Assembly: GCA_024400915.1 (NCBI GenBank)
Contig: JAKSLX010000002.1
Location: 124,001-188,000 of the forward strand
Reading direction: 5' to 3'
DNA length: 64,000 bases
Source: Treponema sp.
GTDB taxonomy: Bacteria; Spirochaetota; Spirochaetia; Treponematales; Treponemataceae
In this document: positions 25,444 to 32,585 of the stretch, piece by piece
Numbering within the stretch: position 1 is the first letter of the stretch
Layout of the letters: every line of letters starts with the position of its first letter
The notes under the pieces: model-generated
Database searches by the model: none
Seen by the model: the letters and a program-made list of their open reading frames with translations, nothing else
What the model was told of the DNA's origin: nothing
Made by a program: the position numbers and the translations under genes

Positions 25444-26883
25444 TTACTGTGCCAGTTTTTTTATGAGTGCTTTCAGTTCATCAAGCTTTTCATGGGTGAT
25501 GAGAGGGTTAAGCAAGGTGAACTTGAGACAGACATGACCGTTGCTTACGGTCTGGCCGATTACAACTCCGTGTTGGTGAATCAGCTGACGGCGGACCTTC
25601 TTGTTCACTTCATCAGCATTTTCACAGGCTGCATAACGGAAAACAACTGAACTGATTTCCGGTTCCGTAATGACTTCAAAGTCCTTGTCTTCCTTAAGCT
25701 TACCGTAAAGGTACTGTGCATTTCCCATGCTTGTGTCTATGAGCTCTGACCAGCCTTTCTTTCCGCGGGCCTGAAAACTCATCCAGACTTTAAGGGCATC
25801 AAATCGGCGGGTTGTCTGAAGGGACTTGTCCACAAGGTTTGTGTAGCCGTCTTCTTCATCTTCTTCGCGGTTAAGATAGTCTGCGTGGATTGTAAGGGCA
25901 TCAAAAGTTTTTCCGTCCCGTACAAGTACTGCTGAGCAGGAAATAGGCATAAGGAACATTTTGTGGAAATCAACGGTAATAGAATTGCAGAGGCAAAGGT
26001 CTTTTACTCTGGCAGAATATTTTCCGGACATAATTACTCCTGAGCCATAAGCGGCATCAGCGTGGAGCCACATATTGTTTTCCTTTGCTATTTCAGAAAG
26101 TTCCTTAAGTGAATCGATGGAACCGAAGTCTGTTGTTCCGACAGTTCCTACAACAAGGAAAGGAATGTTTCCATTTTTCTTGTCTTTTTCAATAAGTGAA
26201 CGGAGAACTTTTATGTCTATCCTTTTCTTTTCATCTACAGGAACTTTTACAACGGACTGATATCCGAGCCCAAGAATGTGTGCGGATTTTTCCATTGAAA
26301 AGTGTGAGATTTCCGAAGTATACATTCTGAGTTTGAGGCACCTGTCGTTGATTCCGAATTTCTTTACATCATATTTAAGCACTTCATTGCAGAACCAGTC
26401 GCGGGCAAGAATGATTGCAGTCTGGTTTGACTGGCTACCACCGCTTGTAAATACGCCGTCTGCTTTTGAATCATAACCGTAAAGTCTGCAAAGATGGTTG
26501 ATTACTTCCACTTCGATTTCTGTTGCCACAGGAGACTGATCCCAGCTGTCCATGGACTGGTTGAAAGTTGAGATGATCTGTTCCGCTGCAAGAGTTTCAA
26601 CAAGAGATGGGCCGTGAAGGTGAGCCATGTAATCTGTAGATGGGGTTCTTAAAAGATTTGGAAGAATCTTTTCCTTTGTGAGTTCAAAAGTTTTTTCCCA
26701 TCCCAAACCTTCATCCGGAAGAATGGAATCCTGAACTATTATTTCCTTAAGTTCCTGAGGAGTAGGGCCGGAATACGCCCTGTCATCTGCAAAGGCTTCT
26801 GCAATTGCTTTTGATGTCTGTGATGAAATCTTAAGGTATTCGTCTTTGTCAAAGGTTTTATCCGTAAGGAAAACTGTTTTCAT
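25444..26883 (-). CDS. ddc: L-2,4-diaminobutyrate decarboxylase
   Basis: A PLP group II decarboxylase of ~479 residues. The PLP-binding Lys is in VDFHKMFLMPISCSAVLV, the pyridine-N Asp in HADAAYGSG, and the N-terminal DYMAHLHGPSLVETLAAEQ is typical of the diaminobutyrate/glutamate branch. The specific call rests on the neighbouring diaminobutyrate aminotransferase. Together they would turn aspartate semialdehyde into diaminobutyrate and then 1,3-diaminopropane, a norspermidine precursor. No carboxynorspermidine genes are in the window. The start is uncertain: ATG 26883 has poor Shine-Dalgarno sequence but overlaps the stop of a 17-codon frame; a GTG at 26919 is the alternative. Confidence 0.85.
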   Translation of the reverse strand: MKTVFLTDKTFDKDEYLKISSQTSKAIAEAFADDRAYSGPTPQELKEIIVQDSILPDEGLGWEKTFELTKEKILPNLLRTPSTDYMAHLHGPSLVETLAAEQIISTFNQSMDSWDQSPVATEIEVEVINHLCRLYGYDSKADGVFTSGGSQSNQTAIILARDWFCNEVLKYDVKKFGINDRCLKLRMYTSEISHFSMEKSAHILGLGYQSVVKVPVDEKKRIDIKVLRSLIEKDKKNGNIPFLVVGTVGTTDFGSIDSLKELSEIAKENNMWLHADAAYGSGVIMSGKYSARVKDLCLCNSITVDFHKMFLMPISCSAVLVRDGKTFDALTIHADYLNREEDEEDGYTNLVDKSLQTTRRFDALKVWMSFQARGKKGWSELIDTSMGNAQYLYGKLKEDKDFEVITEPEISSVVFRYAACENADEVNKKVRRQLIHQHGVVIGQTVSNGHVCLKFTLLNPLITHEKLDELKALIKKLAQ

Positions 26884-26897
26884 ACTGATGGTTCCAT

Positions 26898-26986
26898 AAA
26901 AAAATGTCGGAAATGCCACAAAAGTTCTGCCATGTTCTCATGAACCTGATTCTGGATACGCATGGCTGCTATTGGACATTTCCGAC
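26898..26986 (-). promoter_or_regulatory. Structured dat-ddc junction, possible attenuator
   Basis: Arms GTCGGAAATG (26906-26915) and CATTTCCGAC (26977-26986) enclose 61 nt with smaller inverted repeats (CCATG/CATGG, GTTC/GAAC). On the minus strand the closing arm is followed by a seven-U run (after position 26905), about 15-20 nt before the ddc ATG. This is the shape of an intrinsic terminator placed inside a two-gene operon. Confidence 0.55.
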
Positions 26987-27006
26987 TTATTGAAAATTAA
27001 AAATGA

Positions 27007-28356
27007 TTACTTGTATTCTTTATCTACTTCAAGAACGCATTTCTCAAAGATTGACCAGGCTTTTGAAAGGTCTTCGTCAGTAATGTTGAGTGCACAGAGG
27101 CATCTCATTACAGAACCGTTTCTTCCGCCCTTTTCCACAATGAGTCCATTCTGGAAGCAAAGCTTCTGAACCTTTCCTGCGATTTCACCGCTTGCAGGCA
27201 ATGAACCGATGCAGTCTTTCTGAGCTTTTGGATCAACAAATTCTGTACCGATCATAAGGCCTACGCCACGAACGTCACCGATGATGGAAACGCGTTTCTG
27301 GAGGTCACGGAGCTTTTCCCTGATAAGTTCACCCTTGCGTGTAACATCAGCAAGGAAGTCAGGTTTTGAAACTCTGTTGAGCACGATTGTTCCGGCCTTC
27401 ATTGCAAGCTGGTTTCCACGGAAAGTACCTGCGTGGGCACCTGGTGTCCATGTATCGAGTTCTTTATTGTAAACAACAACTGCCATTGGCTGAGATCCGC
27501 CGATAGCCTTTGAAATAAGTACAACATCAGGAATGATGTCTGCGTACTGGAATGCAAAAAGCTTTCCGCTGCGTCCCATTCCGCACTGAATTTCATCAAG
27601 AATAAGAGGAATGCCAAGTTCTTTTGTAACTCTTCTTACAGTCTTAAGGAATTCAACTGGAGCCGGGATGACTCCGCCTTCGCCCTGAATTGCTTCAAGG
27701 ATAACGCAGGCTGGCTTTGTAATTCCGCTTTCTGGATCTTTCAATGTCCTTTCAAAGAAGTTGCATGCGGCTTTAACTGCAGCATCTCCGCCCAAACCGA
27801 ATGGATCGCGGTATGCATATGGATATGGGAAACTGTGAACATCCGGCATGAGACCGTTTACACTTGTTTTTGCGTGAAGGTTACCCATGCATGCAAGAGG
27901 CCCCTGTCCCATTCCGTGATATCCGCCTGCAAAGGAAATTACGCTTGAACGGCCTGTAGCTGTCTTGCAAAGCTTGATTGCAGCATCAGTCGCATCAGTT
28001 CCGCTTGGCGAACAGAACTGTACTTTTGCGTTGTTTCCAAGTTCTGGAGGAAGTAAAGACAACAATGTATGTACAAAGGCATCTTTTACAGGGGTGGTTA
28101 AATCAAGGGTATGCAAAGGTGCATCATTAGTGATCATTTCGATCATTGCCTGATTTACTTCGTTGTCATTGTGGCCCAATGCTAAAGTTCCGGCGCCACA
28201 CAAAAAATCCAGATATTTGTTTCCTTCTACGTCCTCAACCCATGAGCCTTTTGCTTTAGCAAGCGCGAATGGAAATTTTCGCGGATAGCTACGGGCATTA
28301 GATTCTGTGGAATCCTGTCTGGTAATGTAATACTGATTCAAGTCTTTTTCTGACAT
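27007..28356 (-). CDS. dat: L-2,4-diaminobutyrate:2-oxoglutarate aminotransferase
   Basis: A 449-residue class III aminotransferase. Landmarks are YLDFLCGAGTLALGHN, the FCSPSGTDATDAAIKLC phosphate-binding region, FAGGYHGMGQGPLACMG, the PLP Asp in LILDEIQCGMGRSG and the Lys in VLISKAIGGSQPMAVV, then THXGTFRGN-like AGTFRGNQLAM. These features match the EctB/Dat group, which makes L-2,4-diaminobutyrate from aspartate semialdehyde and glutamate. No ectA or ectC is present; the adjacent ddc points to 1,3-diaminopropane instead of ectoine. GGAG lies upstream of the ATG. Confidence 0.9.
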   Translation of the reverse strand: MSEKDLNQYYITRQDSTESNARSYPRKFPFALAKAKGSWVEDVEGNKYLDFLCGAGTLALGHNDNEVNQAMIEMITNDAPLHTLDLTTPVKDAFVHTLLSLLPPELGNNAKVQFCSPSGTDATDAAIKLCKTATGRSSVISFAGGYHGMGQGPLACMGNLHAKTSVNGLMPDVHSFPYPYAYRDPFGLGGDAAVKAACNFFERTLKDPESGITKPACVILEAIQGEGGVIPAPVEFLKTVRRVTKELGIPLILDEIQCGMGRSGKLFAFQYADIIPDVVLISKAIGGSQPMAVVVYNKELDTWTPGAHAGTFRGNQLAMKAGTIVLNRVSKPDFLADVTRKGELIREKLRDLQKRVSIIGDVRGVGLMIGTEFVDPKAQKDCIGSLPASGEIAGKVQKLCFQNGLIVEKGGRNGSVMRCLCALNITDEDLSKAWSIFEKCVLEVDKEYK

Positions 28357-28513
28357 GGACTTTCTCCATTACTTATTGGTATTCTCAACAGTTAAACTGT
28401 AAGTCCGCTCAGTCTATAGTATATTGGGGGTATGGGCAATTAGATTTGGATAAAAAATTGTAAAATGTAAAAATAATGGATAACAAAATGTTAAAATATC
28501 AACGATAAAAAAC

Positions 28514-29398
28514 TTAAGGACATAAGATTGTACCTTGCGTTTTTTTTATTGAATGTACTTTTGTACTGCTGGAAGCAATTAGTGGCTCGTACATCATGAG
28601 GGCGTGGTTTTCTGTAATCTGCTCGTCGGAAAGCATTTGGTTTGTTTGGGCATCAAAGGTTTTTCTGCAGATTGTATTGTGGCGCACATAGTTGTTGCCA
28701 ATTTCTGCCGTTATCCAGTGGTCTTTCTGATAGACTTCATATCGGAACGGGCATGGAATGTTGCACCTCCATTGACCACAGAGCTTTCTGTCTTCTATCC
28801 AGACTTTAAGGATGAACGATGTGGATGAATTGTTCTTTATCATCAGATCGCGGTAATTGTATACGCAGGTTGCACCGCTTCCAAAGGGAAGGGTTCTGTT
28901 TGTGTCAGGAAAAACATCGTAACTGTGACGGAACCTTTCAATAACGGCAAGGGGACTGTGGAGTGTCATCCAGTAAATCAGATTTGAAAGGGCACAAAGA
29001 CCTCCACCGATTTTAGCAACAGGCTTTCCATTGACAAGCATCATTCCTTTTGCGTAGCCTTTGAAAAATGTTGGATTTCCAACAAGCCGCCAGTATGAGA
29101 AAATGCTTCCTGGTTTTAAGACAGTACCGTTGAGCTTTTTGACAGCGATAGAAAGGTTATGGGCTTTACCTTGCTGGAGTTCTGTATCTTCCTTGCTTAA
29201 ATTCCTGAATATGGGAGAAGAATGTTCTGCTGTTACAAAAGGGAATTCCTTATCGATTTGTTCATCCGTCATTTTTGTTTTTTTTGCAAAGAGACTTGAG
29301 TAACGGAGCCAGAGAAAATATCTTATTGTGGAATAAAAAGCAACGCCCAAAGTCACCCTGAGCCTTGAGCGTTTTTTCTGCGGAATGAAGCGGTACAT
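28514..29398 (-). CDS. VanW-family protein
   Basis: A 294-residue protein with the VanW signature in its middle: LKPGSIFSYWRLVGNPT, GKPVAKIGGGLCALSNLIYW, then RFRHSYDVFPD and LPFGSGATCVYNYRDL. The function of VanW is not established; it is found in some vancomycin-resistance clusters and widely outside them. An N-terminal hydrophobic stretch (~15-35) may be a membrane anchor. It follows the glycan-binding-domain gene at 29405 by 7 nt on the same strand with no Shine-Dalgarno sequence of its own, so translational coupling is likely. A surface-polysaccharide context is inferred from neighbours. Confidence 0.87.
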   Translation of the reverse strand: MYRFIPQKKRSRLRVTLGVAFYSTIRYFLWLRYSSLFAKKTKMTDEQIDKEFPFVTAEHSSPIFRNLSKEDTELQQGKAHNLSIAVKKLNGTVLKPGSIFSYWRLVGNPTFFKGYAKGMMLVNGKPVAKIGGGLCALSNLIYWMTLHSPLAVIERFRHSYDVFPDTNRTLPFGSGATCVYNYRDLMIKNNSSTSFILKVWIEDRKLCGQWRCNIPCPFRYEVYQKDHWITAEIGNNYVRHNTICRKTFDAQTNQMLSDEQITENHALMMYEPLIASSSTKVHSIKKTQGTILCP

Positions 29399-29404
29399 TA
29401 AATT

Positions 29405-30556
29405 CTATGGACCGTCATAAAAGCGAACGTCAATAGCCTGGTTTGGATCGATGACCGTGTATTTCATGCCGTCAATGAAGATTGAATTGCCGTCAATCTT
29501 CATTAAAGTGACTGTCTTTACTTCTACATAGTCCACCTGTCTTGAAGTAATGATCCTTGAATTTCCAAGCTCATATCTTACTCTGTATCCATATCCAAAA
29601 TAAGGTTCCCAGTAGCCTATGTAATATTGATATTTTGAATAGTCAAAATCATCTTCCATTGGATCCTCTTTTGGGTCGCCAATATTTGAGTTGTATCTGT
29701 ACCAATAATAATCGTCATTTAACTGTAATTTTTTTTCCTTAAGGAATTCCTCTTGGCTTAAGATCATGCAGTCAGCTATATAATCAATTTTATTATTCCT
29801 CTCAGATGTGAATTTGATTACCCTGTCATCGTGCTTTTTTTCTGATTTAAGGAATATGTATTTTGAATCTGATAATCCACCGAATCTATGCCTGATGCTC
29901 TTTGCAAGAGAAAGAAACTGTTTTTCAAATTTCTTTGCATTTGAGTGAAGCATCTGCTTTGAGTTTTCAACCTGAACGGCCTTAAGGTTTGCGACATTCT
30001 CAAAAGGAATTACTTTTCCCTTGTGAAGTAAGCGAATGTCATCAAGACAGGTGTCGTCATATTTTGATCCCCTGTAAATATCGCGGATTTCAAGAGTGAG
30101 CGTCTGGGCTGTCTGAAGAAGGTCAAACTTAATCGACTGCCAGTCCTGAACATTGTCCTTAAGTGTATAGTCTTTCTGCTGGAAATGTTCCTTTGCAACC
30201 TGAGTAAGGCGAAGAGTCTTTACACGGTTGTTCTTTAGATAATAATCCTTGCTTACAAAACCGTTTACAATCTGGATTTCATCAAAGGAAACAGGTTCTG
30301 CAAATTCAACAGTAATTGATTCTCCAATGCCAGAGCCTTTCTGGTCAGCCTCACACCAGGTGCTGTTAAAGTCTCCGTCAAGAATGTTGATGGGTGGATA
30401 AAGATATTTCCCATCAAACTGGGCTTCAACAAGTTCGCTTGTGGCTGTTACGGATTTAACGGATGCAGATTTAGACTGTGCCTTGAACCATTTTGATTGG
30501 GCAAAAACACTTGCTCCAAGTAAAAGGCTTGTGGTAATGACAAAAAACTTTTTCAT
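29405..30556 (-). CDS. Secreted protein with NADase-type glycan-binding (discoidin-like) domain
   Basis: A 383-residue exported protein (signal peptide 1-~19, VFAQ). Residues ~35-178 resemble the NADase-type glycan-binding domain: NILDGDFNSTWCE, GSGIGESITVEF, IVNGF, DYYLKNNRVKTL, and the metal-site-like YDDTCLDDIRLL. The C-terminal ~200 residues are unfamiliar and rich in Tyr, Asp and Trp (IGYWEPYFGYGYRVRYELG). The start at 30556 is set by GGGGG immediately upstream and the signal peptide; the frame is open to 30610. The lipoprotein at 32586 carries the same domain. Upstream of VanW in an operon. Confidence 0.8.
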   Translation of the reverse strand: MKKFFVITTSLLLGASVFAQSKWFKAQSKSASVKSVTATSELVEAQFDGKYLYPPINILDGDFNSTWCEADQKGSGIGESITVEFAEPVSFDEIQIVNGFVSKDYYLKNNRVKTLRLTQVAKEHFQQKDYTLKDNVQDWQSIKFDLLQTAQTLTLEIRDIYRGSKYDDTCLDDIRLLHKGKVIPFENVANLKAVQVENSKQMLHSNAKKFEKQFLSLAKSIRHRFGGLSDSKYIFLKSEKKHDDRVIKFTSERNNKIDYIADCMILSQEEFLKEKKLQLNDDYYWYRYNSNIGDPKEDPMEDDFDYSKYQYYIGYWEPYFGYGYRVRYELGNSRIITSRQVDYVEVKTVTLMKIDGNSIFIDGMKYTVIDPNQAIDVRFYDGP

Positions 30557-30610
30557 ATTTCCCCCTGGTTTTATCTTGAAAAAATCAGTGTTAGAAATCA
30601 TTATACACAT

Positions 30611-31111
30611 ATGTTGAATTCTTTTAAACGGTTTATTTTTAATAAGGTTCTGGATTTTTTTCCTTCAACCTGCTTTGGATACAGAAGATTTATCCTTCGA
30701 CTTATGAATGTGGAAATTGCTTCAACTGCAAAAATAAACTGCGGTTTTAGAATTTACGGACCAGGAAAAGTCATCATAAAAGACAATGTGTGGATAGGAC
30801 AGAATTGCCATGTCTATACTGCTGGATTCAATACTGTCACCATTGGCGAAAACTGTGAAATAGGACCAGAGACCGCTTTTAACTGCCAGAGTCATCATAT
30901 AGAAGGAAGTGAACATAGGGCAGGCAAGTGCATCCTTCATGACATTGAACTTGGTAAAGGAATCTGGTGCGGCATGAGGACTACAATTCTCTGTGCAAAA
31001 ATTGGTGCTGGAGCTGTCATAGGTGCTGGAGCCTTGGTTCTCAATGATGTCCCTGAAAATGTCCTTGCGGCTGGAGTTCCTGCAACCGTAAAGAAGGAAC
31101 TTAGTAGATAA
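30611..31111 (+). CDS. Hexapeptide-repeat acyltransferase (maltose/colanic-acid O-acetyltransferase-like)
   Basis: A 166-residue left-handed beta-helix enzyme. Hexapeptide units are clear from ~45 to 155 (IASTAKINCGFRIYGPGKVIIKDNVWIGQNC, AKIGAGAVIGAGALVLNDVPENVLAAGVPA). The catalytic His region is NCQSHHIEGSEHRAG. The family transfers acetyl from acetyl-CoA to sugars of capsule, lipopolysaccharide or exopolysaccharide. It abuts the membrane-protein gene at 31112 (stop TAA, then ATG with no gap) and is divergent from the glycan-binding gene 54 nt away, which suggests a role in decorating a surface glycan. Confidence 0.85.
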   Translation: MLNSFKRFIFNKVLDFFPSTCFGYRRFILRLMNVEIASTAKINCGFRIYGPGKVIIKDNVWIGQNCHVYTAGFNTVTIGENCEIGPETAFNCQSHHIEGSEHRAGKCILHDIELGKGIWCGMRTTILCAKIGAGAVIGAGALVLNDVPENVLAAGVPATVKKELSR

Positions 31112-32563
31112 ATGATAAAATCAGTTTCAAAATTTAAAATAGTTCTTCCGGTTATAATTGCAATTGCGGTTTTTGTGTGCAGATTGCAGATGCTTTTGCA
31201 ATCATCTGAGCCCGCAGGCCTTGACGGATATTTTTATGCGCTCCAGGCAAAATCCTTTGCGTTGAACGGTCGCCTGGAAAATCCCGACTACAAGATTGGA
31301 TATTATCTCTGCGGTGTATTTGCCTTCATATTCAAAAATCCAATTTTGGGCTGCAAGGTCTATTCTTCCTTTGTTTCAGCATTGTTGGTTTTTTCTATAT
31401 ATATCGCATTGAAATCCCTTAAGGTTGATTATGGTTTTTCGGTTTTGGGAACGGCGGTTGCCTTTTCCTCTTTTGCGCTAAGTTCCATGTGCATCAATTT
31501 CATAAACAATCTTACGGGGATAACTTTCTTTATCTTTTATGTAGCATCGATTTTTTCTGTTTCTTCAAAAGATGAAAAGAAAAAAACTGATTTTATACTG
31601 CCTGCGGTTTTGTTTGTCCTTTGCACTCTAAGCCATCTTGTTTCCGCCGCTTTTGCCTTTGTCCTTACGGTGTTTGTCCTGTTGAGAAAATTGTCCTATA
31701 AAAAGCAGCTGATTTTTCTTGCCATTTCAATTCTTGCCGGTGTCCTTCTGTTTTCAAGACAGCTTCCAAGATTCCATTCTGTTTTTAGCATTGGCCCTGT
31801 TTTTCCAGTCTTTTCACAATTCATGAAGAAGGCCATTGGATTCAGGATTTCTCTTGAGCTCTCTGTGATTTTTGTTCTTTGCTGGATTTCTTTTGTTGGT
31901 GCTGTTTCCTACTGCATTCATAAAAAAACTTTTGACATTCAGCTTTTCTTTGTTCCTGTTTTGTTCTTTCCTTTCTGGAATCTTAATGTCCTTGATATGG
32001 GCTACAGGATGCTTCTTAGTGCGGTGCCCGCAGGCATTATAGTTGTTTTCTTTGTTCTGGATAGAGTGATTAAAACTAAAAAGAAAAGACTGGCATGCCT
32101 TATTCTTTCCCTTGTCTTTATTTTTGTTGGATTTACAACAAAATCAGTCTACGATGTAAATCGGGATCCGCCTTATGCCTATTACAAAAAAATTGTGCAG
32201 AATATTGAACTTCCAGATGATTCCCTTTTGATTGCACACCTTGGGCTGAATCATGTTTACACCTATGAAAAAAATCTTCGTGATGCCCTTAACTATGTTC
32301 CAGATTTTCCAGTGCCCGTGGAGAAACTATGGCGCTTGGCTTACGGAGTAAATCCCATTGCCATTGAGGACAAGCTTTATGATGAATCTGAAGAGGTTCT
32401 GGAACAATGCTTAAGGAAAATCGATTCATCCTATATTTTGATTCGAGAAGACCTGTGGCAGAAATTCCTTGAAAGGGAAGAAGAGATTTATGTAAATAAT
32501 TACTTAAACTGGTTTAATCCACATACTGTAAGACCTGCTTTCATCAGAAAAAAAAAGAAATAA
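31112..32563 (+). CDS. Polytopic membrane protein, possible GT-C glycosyltransferase
   Basis: A 483-residue protein with ~10 transmembrane helices and a C-terminal ~110-residue soluble tail. After the first helix comes an acidic loop (SSEPAGLDGYFYALQAKSF, LENPDYKIGYYLCG) reminiscent of GT-C glycosyltransferases, in which an Asp in the first outer loop is catalytic. I cannot assign a subfamily, so the enzymatic role is tentative. It is translated directly after the O-acetyltransferase gene with no spacing and precedes the LRR/ankyrin lipoprotein, consistent with assembly of a lipid-linked or surface sugar. Confidence 0.65.
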   Translation: MIKSVSKFKIVLPVIIAIAVFVCRLQMLLQSSEPAGLDGYFYALQAKSFALNGRLENPDYKIGYYLCGVFAFIFKNPILGCKVYSSFVSALLVFSIYIALKSLKVDYGFSVLGTAVAFSSFALSSMCINFINNLTGITFFIFYVASIFSVSSKDEKKKTDFILPAVLFVLCTLSHLVSAAFAFVLTVFVLLRKLSYKKQLIFLAISILAGVLLFSRQLPRFHSVFSIGPVFPVFSQFMKKAIGFRISLELSVIFVLCWISFVGAVSYCIHKKTFDIQLFFVPVLFFPFWNLNVLDMGYRMLLSAVPAGIIVVFFVLDRVIKTKKKRLACLILSLVFIFVGFTTKSVYDVNRDPPYAYYKKIVQNIELPDDSLLIAHLGLNHVYTYEKNLRDALNYVPDFPVPVEKLWRLAYGVNPIAIEDKLYDESEEVLEQCLRKIDSSYILIREDLWQKFLEREEEIYVNNYLNWFNPHTVRPAFIRKKKK

Positions 32564-32585
32564 TTAAAAATAGAAGGAGTTGAAA

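Noticed and set aside
27007..28356. Part of an ectoine cluster (ectB)
   Set aside because: No ectA or ectC; the adjacent decarboxylase fits the diaminopropane route.
28388..28400. 13-bp palindrome ACAGTTAAACTGT upstream of dat as an operator
   Set aside because: Too short to stand out in AT-rich DNA and not repeated elsewhere in the window.
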